A DNA stretch of 64,000 nucleotides from Pontibacter ummariensis (GTDB lineage Bacteria > Bacteroidota > Bacteroidia > Cytophagales > Hymenobacteraceae): assembly GCF_900188175.1 (NCBI RefSeq), contig NZ_FZOQ01000003.1, positions 186,001 to 250,000 on the forward strand, in the 5' to 3' direction. The translations under genes and the position numbers were made by a program. Of the stretch, positions 9,201-17,628 are shown piece by piece (the stretch's first letter is position 1; the number at the start of each line of letters is the position of its first letter). The notes beneath the pieces are model-generated. The model worked only from the letters and a program-made list of their open reading frames with translations, was not told the origin of the DNA and did no database searches.

Positions 9201-9982
9201 ATACTTCCGAGGTTGTGAATGTAACGGTATTGCCTATTCCAGCTTCACCTAGCCTGGTAACACGTAACGCAACGGCCTGCGAGAATGGATCTGTTACTCT
9301 GGCGGTAGCCAATCCGACTGCGTCAGACTACCGATGGTATACTTCGTCTACAGGAGGGGCTCCGGTTTTTATAGGTCCTGAGTTTACTCTAGACAATGTA
9401 ACACAATCGGCTACCTATTATGTGGAGGCCGTGAACGAGCAGGAATGCGCCAGTGCTGCCCGCACCCCGGCCACCGTGACGGTGGTAGCCGTGGAGGCCG
9501 GGGCTGGTAAGAATGTAACGATCATTTCGGGGCAGACAGTGGAGCTAAGAGGATCTGGCGGGGTTACCTATCGCTGGGAACCGATTGACTACCTCAACAA
9601 CCCGAACATAAAGAACCCGATTGCAAAGCCAGAGAAGACGACGACCTATACGGTGACGGTTACCACCGAGGAAGGCTGTACGGATACGGCCAGTGTAACC
9701 GTAGAGGTGATCCCAGCTATCAAGGTGCCAAATGCCTTTACCCCGAATGGTGACAATGTGAATGAGATATGGGAGATAGAGAACTACCAGACGTATCCTG
9801 ATATGCGCGTGGAGGTCTTTAACCGATGGGGTAACAAAGTGTACAGCTCTAAAGGCTATGGTGTGCCATGGGACGGTACACACAATGGAAAGGAGTTACC
9901 TGTAGCCACTTACTATTACCTCATTTATCTCCGTAGTACAGATGAGGAGCCGATTTCTGGCAACGTGACTATTATCCGATAA
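6224..9982 (+). CDS. Giant T9SS type B-sorted surface protein with PKD/Ig-like repeats
   Basis: The ATG at 6224 is preferred over the GTG at 6185 because it opens directly into a signal peptide (LCVPLLLLCLLVGHNLYAQS); the product is 1252 residues. After it come PKD-like domains (about residues 120-330; YIWNFGDN is a typical PKD core), an Ig-like region with a Gly-rich insert near residues 427-450, and four tandem repeats of about 98 residues at about 616-1002, each opening with NNTI or NTVE and containing WFRR. The last 85 residues are the gliding-motility-associated type B sorting domain (VPNAFTPNGDNVNE, then VFNRWGNKVY and WDG). Such proteins are exported by the type IX system to the cell surface, often as SprB-like adhesins. 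A PorP/SprF gene follows after 3 bp. Confidence 0.92.
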   Translation: MQLLLPKHLCVPLLLLCLLVGHNLYAQSNACSLTIEGQQTRNLCVGKVELKSQNDFNADSWIWERRDNENAAWVSITGADGGSTYTVTTPGEYRVVASSSTDPSCGAITSNVITVQGDRPIQPLFTVSPTGEPCSGEELELFINSPEDNVNYIWNFGDNSAVGRGTTVTHTYTSTGIGTEEFTVKVFGTRSGCISDTVTQVIRVRQKPEISFEDEEENDFQVCLPDSVSPQDTTVYATIRNTTAQEFKDEIDVYWIDWGKGEPAEPYRPEAFPVKSPTPYDTLGNYTITMTAAGPNGCEVTTTQVFKYSQEPKANFSLDKKERAEEDQVPPCVPVIVTPTDSSTGGGLSYKWAIQPDKGYQLESGTLTSPDPVFRFTESGVYNVELIVENGCGSDTTSQSIVIGWPQVQVPASVTYCGPTTVEYSSSGAGGGGGIPGGGGGGPGGGSAGSIMVDKNLGENVTVTVTIKRGGATVSTQTFNSDTFSFEYDFNQPGTYTVGVEAVNECGSSNAIYQGQPAPVQEVVILQQPVAPTVQAPPTACAGETVRLAPSGGGPIYVWFDSDLPEATPIATGPSFTTPALTEDVTYYVAALDTANSVVCISPRTPIAIEVVPGVTNNTIEGEQVQTLCKGEVPPALTGSTPSGGDTSVPYSYSWQISTTGPSAGFAAAPGVNNEVNYTPTAPINSDTWFRRLVYSGSCSADTSNVVAILAVDPIPASANTVESDQEICEGDTPATLIGSRPTGGGGAPYTYMWEISTDGAEEGFTSAPGANNGENYTIPAGTLTEQETWFRRAVTSGGCTSYSEAVRVTVYPKLANNTISADEPDVCTGTTPGILTGSTPEGGSGSYTYVWERSTTGPNAGFTKAPGTSNGQSYSPGPLTRTTWFRRIVTSAACGADTSAALEIQVSPAVRNNTIVATQTAVCTGQVAAQITGSTPTDGAGGYTYLWESSTTGPNAGFVQAAGTNDGQNYTPAALQRDTWFRRVVFSGGCSDTSEVVNVTVLPIPASPSLVTRNATACENGSVTLAVANPTASDYRWYTSSTGGAPVFIGPEFTLDNVTQSATYYVEAVNEQECASAARTPATVTVVAVEAGAGKNVTIISGQTVELRGSGGVTYRWEPIDYLNNPNIKNPIAKPEKTTTYTVTVTTEEGCTDTASVTVEVIPAIKVPNAFTPNGDNVNEIWEIENYQTYPDMRVEVFNRWGNKVYSSKGYGVPWDGTHNGKELPVATYYYLIYLRSTDEEPISGNVTIIR
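8072..9232 (+). repeat. Four tandem about 290-bp coding repeats in the surface-protein gene
   Basis: The repeat units start near 8072, 8380, 8671 and 8961. Each encodes the order NNTI or NTVE, C-x-G, LTGS/LIGS/ITGS-x-P, a W-x-x-ST or W-x-I-ST strand, GF, NYTP or similar, then TWFRR and S-x-x-C. They diverge in DNA but align in protein, as expected for duplicated adhesin domains. Confidence 0.85.
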
Positions 9983-9985
9983 GAC

Positions 9986-10957
9986 ATGAACAAGTCGCTT
10001 ATACTAATTATAATACTTTTATGCTTTGCCATTACCACGCAAGTGCGGGCTCAGCAGCGCCCGCAGTATAGCCAATACATGCTGAATGGCTTTCTGCTGA
10101 ACCCGGCTATCGCTGGCATTGAGGATTACGCAGATTTGAGGGTGGGCCACCGCAGGCAGTGGGTGGGGCTGGAGGGGGCTCCGACAACTTACTATGTGTC
10201 AGCGCACACGCCATTAAACAAAGGGGCCTCGGGGAACAAGTACCATCGGGCATTGGCACATCATGGCATGGGAGCCATCCTTCATACTGATGAGACGGGC
10301 CCTTTACGCCGTACGGGCCTTAGTGTGTCGTACGCCTACCACCTGCCCATTACGACCAAGATCAATGTGTCGGCTGGCGTATCTACTGGCTTGATAAGAA
10401 ACTCTATTAACGCCAGCGAGCTTGAGTTTGGCAATGATAATGATCCGCTGATAGGTGGCGGAAACATCAGAAACACCATGCTGGACCTTAACCTCGGGTT
10501 TTGGGTGTACTCCCGCAACTTCTCGGTAGGAGTAGCCGGCGCACAGCTGCTGGAGGATGCCGGGAGCTTGGATGAAGGCATAACGCCGGACGATGAAGCA
10601 AACCTGGGCCTGCAAAGACATTACTTCGCTACAGCTAGTTACCGTTTTGAACCAACCGAAGAACTTGATGTAATTCCAAGCGTGATGTTAAAGCTGGCAA
10701 GTCCTAGCCCAGCCTCTATCGATGCCAGTATGCGGGTGCTATATGATGAACGGTTTTGGGTAGGGGCTGGCTACCGGCACAAGGATGCCCTGGTGGGCAT
10801 GGTCGGTGTTTATGTGAGTCCTCTGCTGGATGTCTCCTACTCTTACGACTACACGCTGTCAGACTTAAACCAGGTAAGCGCCGGTACCCATGAGATAGTC
10901 ATTGGCTTTAAGGTGTTGAATAACCGTCGTGTAATTTGTCCGCAGTGGGTTTGGTAA
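9986..10957 (+). CDS. Type IX secretion system PorP/SprF family outer-membrane protein
   Basis: A 323-residue protein with a signal peptide (to about residue 23, VRAQ) and the family signature QYSQYMLNGFLLNPAIAGIEDYADLRVGHRRQW, followed by a beta-barrel pattern of alternating strands. PorP/SprF proteins sit in the outer membrane, and individual members are paired with type B T9SS substrates, attaching or helping to export them. The gene begins 3 bp after the large type B substrate gene, so this is a dedicated cargo/partner pair. The N-terminal block ends in a conserved WVGLEGAPTTYY. No other T9SS core gene is in the window. Confidence 0.93.
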   Translation: MNKSLILIIILLCFAITTQVRAQQRPQYSQYMLNGFLLNPAIAGIEDYADLRVGHRRQWVGLEGAPTTYYVSAHTPLNKGASGNKYHRALAHHGMGAILHTDETGPLRRTGLSVSYAYHLPITTKINVSAGVSTGLIRNSINASELEFGNDNDPLIGGGNIRNTMLDLNLGFWVYSRNFSVGVAGAQLLEDAGSLDEGITPDDEANLGLQRHYFATASYRFEPTEELDVIPSVMLKLASPSPASIDASMRVLYDERFWVGAGYRHKDALVGMVGVYVSPLLDVSYSYDYTLSDLNQVSAGTHEIVIGFKVLNNRRVICPQWVW

Positions 10958-11007
10958 GTTGTGTAGCATCGTGCCCCAATAAGTAGTCAAGACAAGAAGA
11001 GACAACA

Positions 11008-11045
11008 ACAAGAGGGCTGCAGAAGTTATTCTGCAGCCCTCTTGT
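11008..11045. terminator. Bidirectional terminator between porP/sprF and the Bat-type operon
   Basis: A perfect 17-bp stem (ACAAGAGGGCTGCAGAA at 11008-11024, complement at 11029-11045) with a GTTA loop. It lies between convergent genes (stops at 10957 and 11133) and has A/T-rich flanks, so it may serve both. Confidence 0.8.
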
Positions 11046-11132
11046 CTTATCCCCACGGATTTCCTGGGTTCCTGTCTCGTTACAAGGGCACCTCAGTTTC
11101 AGTTGAAACTTTAGGCTTCTCAGCCTACTTTT

Positions 11133-12944
11133 CTAAAACTTCTCTTCCAGCCAAAGAAAGCTGCTGCTCAGTACAAACAAGGCAAAGAACCAGAGTACGG
11201 ACACTGGCTCCTCTTCAAAGGCTACAGGGGTATCAGGAGTGCTGTCCATTTTCTGCCTTGCGGCGTAATGTTGTACAGCCTGCCGCCGTGCCAGCCTGTT
11301 TTCGAAAGGCCAGGCGGAGGTATCCTGCACAAAGAAGTAAAAAGGTGCGCTATCAGAAGCCTGAACGGAGTACCAGCCACTATGCTGGGGCCAGTACGTG
11401 GCGCTAAACTGCTCTGGCTGCGTAAGGCTCTGTGCAAGAGCAAGTCGGTTCCGGGTGGAGCCGTTGAGGGCGCTAACAGTAGCAGTAGGTGCTGTTGTGT
11501 TAGTTTTGGCTGTGTAGTCAGTATAGAAAAGCTGCATGGGCCTGCCTGCCTGGGGCATTTGCGGGTCTCCTACCCTCCAAAACTTCTCCTGCACACTTAG
11601 CTTCGCTACCGCTGAAAGTAAGTTAGCCCAATAGCCGGCATACACCTCCTCCTTACCTTCCAGTTGCCAGGGGAACGTCTCCGGAACCACACTTAAGGCT
11701 ACTTTTCCCCAGCTTTCCTGTCGCAGTACGGCCAGGAGGTTCTCGCCAGACTCCTCTACTAAGCCTGTTGTCGACTTTATTCCTGTTAAGGCGTAAGGCC
11801 CAGTTGTTAACGTAGTGGTTATACCATCCCAGGAGGCTTGAACAGAGCGAGGGCCCTGTGATAGGCGCTTCCCTTCAAAAGCAGTGAAAAAGGCTGTATG
11901 AGGGCTATTACCAGGCTCATTCGCAAGCGTCAACACACCTAGGCCTTCTTCCCGAACAGCTCTTTCCAGTGCTACCCGTTCAGCAGAACTCAGATCCTGC
12001 AGTGCCTGCGGTTCGGTAATCACGACATCAAACGCCTGTAGTAGCCTTGGGGTAACACGGCCCAGGTTCTGTTTCGGCATATTAACCCACTCACTTTGGC
12101 TGATACCCTTGCTCACCTGAGTTCGTAAGGCTACACCGTGCTGCAGTTCTCCCAGGTGGTTCTTCAGAAACTTGAACTCAAAGGATGGGGCAGCGGCTAA
12201 AAGGAGTGTATTCAGTTTCTGTAAGGGTGCTACCTGAAGCGGTATCTGTCCTAAGGTGTCCTGCTTCTCCCCTGTTTTCCTTAGCAGGGTGTACGTAAAC
12301 CGGCCCTCCTGCTTGGGTGTATAGTGCAGGGCGAAAGCCTGTGTCGTATCAGCTTTAATTAGAGCAGAATCCTGCAGGCTGCCTGCTGCCTGTAAGTAAA
12401 GCCATGCATCCACCTCTGTTGCGTTCTTATACTTTCCTGTTACGACAAGTGCCTCTCCCAACCGCATGTGCTCGGGCCAGCGAACAGCTGTTACGCCAGT
12501 CGACAAAGGGCTAAGGTGGGGCACAACGCTAATATTTTCTAAGGTGCCTAGTTCATGTTCTTCCAGTCCGTAGCCTAACAGGTGTACTGTTTGCAAACCG
12601 GGTTGTTCTTGCTTCCAGGTAGCGAGATCTGGTACAGCGGGAGCGCCCTCCTGGTGCAGTTTATAAGCATACACTTCAGTCCTGGCCTCTGTATTGTTCA
12701 ACAATGCCTCCAGCGTGTCTGCGTCATAGCCTTCTGTTAGAAGGATAGCCGATGAGGGGCGAATGGCCTGTTGCCGGGTAGGCGGAAAGACCAGTAACAC
12801 CAGGCTGATGCCCGCTACCACACTCGCAAGCAGGCGCCACCCCAATCGCTGCCGGTTAGGTCTGCGCCAAGTCAGCCATGCCAGCAACAGGACCGCCAGG
12901 GAAGCTAAAAGCCAGGGTAAATAAGGGTGTAGATACTGTGGCAC
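11133..12944 (-). CDS. Large membrane-anchored protein, last gene of the Bat-type operon
   Basis: A 603-residue protein. Two hydrophobic segments stand at the N-terminus (about 8-24 and 36-53), followed by a long exported part and one membrane segment near the C-terminus (VLWFFALFVLSSSFLWL, about 582-598). The middle part has Ig-like strands and then a glutamine-amidotransferase-like stretch (FDVVITEPQALQDLSSAERVALERAVREEGLGVLTL), the arrangement of large BatA-related proteins of Bacteroidota. I do not recognise a named family with confidence. It starts 3 bp after the DUF4175 gene and ends the operon. A role in envelope maintenance together with MoxR/DUF58 is inferred only from position. Confidence 0.75.
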   Translation of the reverse strand: MPQYLHPYLPWLLASLAVLLLAWLTWRRPNRQRLGWRLLASVVAGISLVLLVFPPTRQQAIRPSSAILLTEGYDADTLEALLNNTEARTEVYAYKLHQEGAPAVPDLATWKQEQPGLQTVHLLGYGLEEHELGTLENISVVPHLSPLSTGVTAVRWPEHMRLGEALVVTGKYKNATEVDAWLYLQAAGSLQDSALIKADTTQAFALHYTPKQEGRFTYTLLRKTGEKQDTLGQIPLQVAPLQKLNTLLLAAAPSFEFKFLKNHLGELQHGVALRTQVSKGISQSEWVNMPKQNLGRVTPRLLQAFDVVITEPQALQDLSSAERVALERAVREEGLGVLTLANEPGNSPHTAFFTAFEGKRLSQGPRSVQASWDGITTTLTTGPYALTGIKSTTGLVEESGENLLAVLRQESWGKVALSVVPETFPWQLEGKEEVYAGYWANLLSAVAKLSVQEKFWRVGDPQMPQAGRPMQLFYTDYTAKTNTTAPTATVSALNGSTRNRLALAQSLTQPEQFSATYWPQHSGWYSVQASDSAPFYFFVQDTSAWPFENRLARRQAVQHYAARQKMDSTPDTPVAFEEEPVSVLWFFALFVLSSSFLWLEEKF

Positions 12945-12947
12945 GTC

Positions 12948-15131
12948 TTACGGCTGGTTTAGTTGTTTAAAGTATTCTCTCGATAACTGGCTGCGGGAAG
13001 TTGTCTTTTGCTGTGGCGTCTGTGCAGTAGGAGGTAAAAGAGTAGCCCAGGCATGCTCTACACTGGCCAAACATGTTGCGCACAGCTTCTTTTTACTTTG
13101 GATGTCCGAGATGAGAGTACGGAGGTCCTGTAGGGGCCGCAGGTAGCCTCCCGGCCTATTGAGTGTTTGCTGTGCCAACTCCTGCCCTGCCCGCTCCAGT
13201 ACCTGTGCATCGGCTTGCTTATACTGGCCATGCTGCTTGTAGCCCTCCAACCAGTTAAGGGCTGCCCGGGTATGAGGAAACTGAGGTTTTTTCTCTACTT
13301 GCTGTTTTTCTGAGGGGGGCGTAATCTTATGCAGTTCTCCTGTTAAGCGGAGCTCAGGTTCTTTTAGCGGAGGGGCCTCGAAACCTGTCTTGGCCACGTA
13401 AGCGCGGGTGCTCTGTTGTACATCCTTCAGCATGCGGAGTGCCTTGTACTCGTAAGGCAATGCTTCTTTGGGCTTGTGCGTGCGCAGGCGCAACTCTGCT
13501 TCCCACATCTGGGCAAGAGCCCCTTTCAGTTTGGCTTTCACAGCGGGCTCAAAAATGGTGGCTTCTCCCTCCTGGTCGTGCTTGTGCATGTAGGGTGATA
13601 GGAGGGCATCCGGGCTGTTTTTATCCTCGAATTCCGGGTGATCATGGCCGTCGCCGGAGAAGTGCTGTGCCTCCTCGTGCCCCTCCTCTCCTTCTGGAAT
13701 GCCGCCCCCTGGCCCAATACCACTCTCAAACTCCTCTCCCAAGAACTTACCGTAGCGCAGGCGCAGTAGTTTCTGGTCTACCCCGATGTTGTTTGACCGT
13801 TCTTCAAACTCCGCCCGGCTGATGCTGTTCTGTTCCTTTATTAGCTTTTCTGTGTCGATGATGATCTGGCGCTGGCTCCGGAAGTATTCGGGCACAGGGT
13901 TCACGCCCATCGACATGTCAAAGGCTGCCTCTACAATGGTGGTATCCTCTATTTGCACAAAATAAACATCAGAGCGGGTGTAGCCCTGCTGCTTATCCCA
14001 GGCCTGCAGGTAAAAGTAAAGCTCATCACCAAAGCTCATGCCCAGCTTTTGCAGGTCCAGGGTTTGACTGACTTTATAACTGCGGGAGTTACCTTTCAGG
14101 TCCAGCTTGATCTTTTCTTCCCGGAATTTCACGGCCTCGCCGCTGCCTTTCGCAACCGTTGCGACCATGTTAGCATCCCGGATGCCATAGTCATCGGAAA
14201 GCTGCGCCAGGAGCTTTACCCGCTGCGGCTCGCCCAGGCGTATTTCAGTGTACTGCTCCGGCCTTTCGAGCTGAATAAGAGGTGCCTCATCCGGAACAAG
14301 CTCTACGGTATAAAAAGCGGATTGCTTTCCGTTTAGGTTAATGGTGTAGAGAGTAGGCGTGGTAAAGCGACGAGAGAAGGTGTACTCGTTCTTTTTTACT
14401 GTAAAGTCCTCAGGAGTTTCTCCGCTTAGCTCCAGCTGTAAAGCATGGGCCGGCTTGTTCGTTCGTACCCGCCAGGTAACATTGGCGCCTTCTTCTATCC
14501 GTAAACTCAAGTTGTCGGCCTGGTAAGCTTTCTTTCCTGTGTACGCTGGTGGCGTAATGCTTACCTCTACGCCTTCTATCACCGTGGCGGTGTCTCCCGC
14601 AGGAGCCGGCGCATCAGGAAAAGCCACTTTCATTTCAGGAGGAGAGGACCCCGGAACCAGGGGGGCGGCAGGCAAATAAAGGATGCCGGCGGAAAGTACC
14701 AGGGCTAACCCGAGTGCCAGGTAAGAGGGTGCAGGGCGCAGGGCATAGGTCTTTTCCTTTTCCGGATGGAGCTCCTGTAAAGTAGAGGCTATTTTTTGCT
14801 GCTGCAGACGTTGGAGCAGGTTGTGAGGCTCCTGCAACAGCAGTTCAGCGCTGTCTTCCAGTTGAGGGTACTGCCGGTTTAAATGCCGTGCGACCTGCTG
14901 CAGGCTTGTCTTGTTGATTTGCCTCCAGCGCAAGGCTAGGTACAAGATTGCTCCTAGAGTGAGAGACACAGCTGTAAAAGCCAGTACAGGAGCCTCAAAC
15001 CCCCACCTGTAAAGGACAACGATACCCACCACCATGGCTGCTGCTGCTTGCAAGGCATAAAGCCATAGCTTTGCCTGTACATAGCGGCGGCGAATCCGAC
15101 GGAGAGTCTGTATACTTTGCTCTGTTGCCAT
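12948..15131 (-). CDS. DUF4175 family membrane protein
   Basis: The ATG at 15131 (MATEQSIQTLRRIRRRY) is preferred over the longer frame from 15206, which would overlap the BatA-type gene by 73 bp; the product is 727 residues. The two N-terminal membrane segments (about 20-65), a third near residues 150-165 and the long charged C-terminal part match the DUF4175 proteins found in Bacteroidota Bat-like operons. The middle contains an Ig-like unit (VEVSITPPAYTGKKAYQ) and a Gly/His-rich acidic loop (GGGIPEGEEGHEEAQHF). The gene begins 2 bp after the BatA-type gene. The function is unknown. Confidence 0.8.
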   Translation of the reverse strand: MATEQSIQTLRRIRRRYVQAKLWLYALQAAAAMVVGIVVLYRWGFEAPVLAFTAVSLTLGAILYLALRWRQINKTSLQQVARHLNRQYPQLEDSAELLLQEPHNLLQRLQQQKIASTLQELHPEKEKTYALRPAPSYLALGLALVLSAGILYLPAAPLVPGSSPPEMKVAFPDAPAPAGDTATVIEGVEVSITPPAYTGKKAYQADNLSLRIEEGANVTWRVRTNKPAHALQLELSGETPEDFTVKKNEYTFSRRFTTPTLYTINLNGKQSAFYTVELVPDEAPLIQLERPEQYTEIRLGEPQRVKLLAQLSDDYGIRDANMVATVAKGSGEAVKFREEKIKLDLKGNSRSYKVSQTLDLQKLGMSFGDELYFYLQAWDKQQGYTRSDVYFVQIEDTTIVEAAFDMSMGVNPVPEYFRSQRQIIIDTEKLIKEQNSISRAEFEERSNNIGVDQKLLRLRYGKFLGEEFESGIGPGGGIPEGEEGHEEAQHFSGDGHDHPEFEDKNSPDALLSPYMHKHDQEGEATIFEPAVKAKLKGALAQMWEAELRLRTHKPKEALPYEYKALRMLKDVQQSTRAYVAKTGFEAPPLKEPELRLTGELHKITPPSEKQQVEKKPQFPHTRAALNWLEGYKQHGQYKQADAQVLERAGQELAQQTLNRPGGYLRPLQDLRTLISDIQSKKKLCATCLASVEHAWATLLPPTAQTPQQKTTSRSQLSREYFKQLNQP

Positions 15132-15133
15132 GC

Positions 15134-16639
15134 TTATTCTTTGCTGCGCCTTCCGGCGTTGATCCTTTCCGTTAAAAACAGCACAAACGCAGCCAGCACA
15201 AACCAAGGTAACAGGTGCTGTCGTTTCGCTGCAGGTGTTGCAGGAGCAGCAAGTGTTGTTCTTCTGCTCGGCAGGAGCTGCTGCTCATCCAGTGCCCGTA
15301 GATCATGAAAACCGACCTCGGGCTGCGCAAACAGCAGGGGGAGTAATAATTCAGGTAGTTGAGGGCTCTGCCCCAGTTCACTCCAGGTTGGGCTAAACCC
15401 GCTTCTGAACTGGTAGACATTGCCCTTGCCGTAAGGTCTCACGGAAAGCAAAGGATCGCTGTTCATGCCTGCCCAGATCGTTCTTGCCTCCTCGCCTGGC
15501 GCAGGTAAACTGTTTAGCAGGTGTATTCTGGCAGTTGCGCCTGTGGGGGTTGCCATTCTTGTCTGTGTCGCTATGGGGGTTGCCCCAGGTTGAAGCCACA
15601 AGGTAGTTCCCTCCTGCGCGACCCGCTGCATCAAGCTTTCCGGCACCATCTCTTCCTGTAACCAGAACACCCAATCGGCAAGTGAGTCAGGTTGGGTAGT
15701 AACCTGAACAGGAAGGCCCGTATAGCTGCTAATTGCCCCTAATGCCGCCTGCAGGTGCTTTACTTCTTCCTGCTGCGCCTCGTTTGCCAGCAGGCTTACC
15801 TGCAGCGGCTTCTTCTGTATCTTTACCTTACTGATGTAAGGGCCTACCATAGCCTGTAAAGTGTCCCCTCTTTTTTGCAACTGCATAACACCTGTTCTCA
15901 GGCTAACGCTTCTTGCAGAAGCGGCCGTACGGTGGTGTGTATAGGTACTACCCTCACGCGTGCTGTTACCCAGGAATAAAAGCAGGCTGTCGGGGGCGCT
16001 TTGTACGGCTAGCTGTAACCAGTCGGCGGAGGCCTCAGAGGCTAGTGGCACCCAACGAACATTGCCGAGCATACTAGCAGGGCGGGCACCCCTAAAAAAG
16101 CGCTGCTGGTCTGAGGTGAAGAGCCAGGCGCTATCCTGTTGGTACTTGTGCTTTTCAGCTAGAGCTGCTAAAAGGCTCCAGTAGTTGCTGTTAGTACGGA
16201 CTATAGAGTCTAGGGGGCTGTCGCTCAGCTTTTTCCACTGTTCGGTTGAGATCTCTTTGAAATCTGGCGTGTAAGTATGCAAGGTGTAGCCCTGCCGCAA
16301 GAGGCTGTTTATGCTAGGCACGAGAGGTTTTAGACTGGAACTATAAAGCAGCTCCTCCCCAATATAAACAGCCTTTCGTCCTGCAACCTTCTGTTCTTGC
16401 TGCACCCACACGGGCTGTGCCAGTGCTACAGCTAACAACAGGAGGATGGCGCAGCGAAGCAGCAGTAGCCACAGCTGGTTAAGTTTAACACGGCTCCAGC
16501 GCTTACTGGCCGCAGCCTCCAACCAGCGCAGGCTGCCCACCTTTACTGTTTTCCCCTGTCGCTTGTTCCAGAGGTGGATAGTGATGGGGATGAGTACGGC
16601 CGATGCTGCCAAGAGCCAATATGGTGCGAGGAAAGCCAA
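15134..16639 (-). CDS. BatA N-terminal-domain membrane protein
   Basis: A 501-residue protein starting at an unusual TTG codon; a stop codon lies immediately upstream in frame and the following residues (AFLAPYWLLAASAVLIPITIHLWNKRQGK) are the typical BatA N-terminal domain, so TTG is the only reasonable start. Membrane segments are at about 5-22, 58-78 and near the C-terminus (about 476-492). The middle part is a large exported domain without an obvious von Willebrand MIDAS motif, so it is not a full BatA. BatA-type proteins work with MoxR ATPases in aerotolerance or envelope stress in Bacteroides; here that is inference from context. It follows the DUF58 gene by 69 bp. Confidence 0.85.
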   Translation of the reverse strand: MAFLAPYWLLAASAVLIPITIHLWNKRQGKTVKVGSLRWLEAAASKRWSRVKLNQLWLLLLRCAILLLLAVALAQPVWVQQEQKVAGRKAVYIGEELLYSSSLKPLVPSINSLLRQGYTLHTYTPDFKEISTEQWKKLSDSPLDSIVRTNSNYWSLLAALAEKHKYQQDSAWLFTSDQQRFFRGARPASMLGNVRWVPLASEASADWLQLAVQSAPDSLLLFLGNSTREGSTYTHHRTAASARSVSLRTGVMQLQKRGDTLQAMVGPYISKVKIQKKPLQVSLLANEAQQEEVKHLQAALGAISSYTGLPVQVTTQPDSLADWVFWLQEEMVPESLMQRVAQEGTTLWLQPGATPIATQTRMATPTGATARIHLLNSLPAPGEEARTIWAGMNSDPLLSVRPYGKGNVYQFRSGFSPTWSELGQSPQLPELLLPLLFAQPEVGFHDLRALDEQQLLPSRRTTLAAPATPAAKRQHLLPWFVLAAFVLFLTERINAGRRSKE

Positions 16640-16708
16640 TTATAAACGCGTAATAATGTATTTGAAGTGATAAGTTCAGGATGGCTAGAGTTAGTATGCC
16701 GCAGCGGA

Positions 16709-17608
16709 CTATCCGTACAGCAGTCGCTTTTGCAGAAAGGCGCGCAAGGCTTTATCGAGCGGTGCTGTCGTGGTAAACCGGTCGTAGGCGATCTGGCGGT
16801 TGCGCAGGTTACTTTCTGTTTTCTCCAGCCACTCCTGTAGCCGTTGCAGATAAGCTTTCCGTTGCTCTCCAGTACTTACCTGCATCGTCTGCCCCGTTTC
16901 CAGGTCCTCAAAGGTAAGCGTGCCGCTGTAAGTAAAGTCTAACTCGTTATGGCTCATCAGGTGAAATAAAAGTAACTCATGGCGCTGTGCCCCTAATTTA
17001 TAGAGCAACTCCGATATCTCTTCCTCCTGCTCATACAGGTCTGTCAGAAACACGGTCAGCTCCTTTTGCCGTCGGTCTGCCAGCAGGTTCGTAGCCATTT
17101 GTGCGTCCGGGAACCTGCCCTGCGGCTTTACCTCTGCTAATTGGTGCCAGAAGCGCTGCAGGTGCATGTTATCGGAGCGGGGCGTTAAGTTGATAAGCTG
17201 ATGCTCGTGCAGCACGTATAGCCCTATAGCATCGCCTTGTGTGGTAGCCAGGTAGGCCAACGAGGCAACCAGGAAGCGGGCATAGTCCATTTTGCTGATG
17301 CCGTTCTGGTCTTCGTGGCCCATCGACGCACTGCCATCCAGAATAAAGCGCACTGTGATGTTGGTGTCTACCTCGGCCTCGCGAATATAGTAGCGATCAG
17401 AGCGGGCAAACATCTTCCAGTCCAGCTGCCGCAGGTCATCACCCGGCTGGTAACTGCGGTACTGGCTAAACTCCAACCCTGCCCCACGCCGCAAGCTCTG
17501 GTTCTGCCCTGCCATAAAGCCCTCTACTACTACTTTGGCTAGCAGCGGCAGGTCTTTTATGGTGGCGAGAACTGTCGGGTCTATGAATTTGTGAGAAGGG
17601 CTTGCCAT
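16709..17608 (-). CDS. DUF58 domain-containing protein
   Basis: A 299-residue soluble protein of the DUF58 family, the standard partner of MoxR ATPases. The signature GLEFSQYRSYQPGDDLRQLDWKMFARSD is present at about residues 44-71, followed by a von Willebrand-like fold with a MIDAS-type DGSASMG at residues 91-97. No membrane segment is seen. The gene starts 20 bp after the MoxR gene and precedes the BatA-type gene. In this class the AAA+ MoxR protein is thought to act as a chaperone on a VWA-type partner; the client is unknown. Confidence 0.92.
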   Translation of the reverse strand: MASPSHKFIDPTVLATIKDLPLLAKVVVEGFMAGQNQSLRRGAGLEFSQYRSYQPGDDLRQLDWKMFARSDRYYIREAEVDTNITVRFILDGSASMGHEDQNGISKMDYARFLVASLAYLATTQGDAIGLYVLHEHQLINLTPRSDNMHLQRFWHQLAEVKPQGRFPDAQMATNLLADRRQKELTVFLTDLYEQEEEISELLYKLGAQRHELLLFHLMSHNELDFTYSGTLTFEDLETGQTMQVSTGEQRKAYLQRLQEWLEKTESNLRNRQIAYDRFTTTAPLDKALRAFLQKRLLYG

Positions 17609-17628
17609 TTGTCTCTTACTTGATGTAC

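Noticed and set aside
8072..9232. Tandem repeats as a mobile or CRISPR-like element
   Set aside because: They are in frame inside the T9SS surface-protein gene and encode repeated adhesin-type domains.
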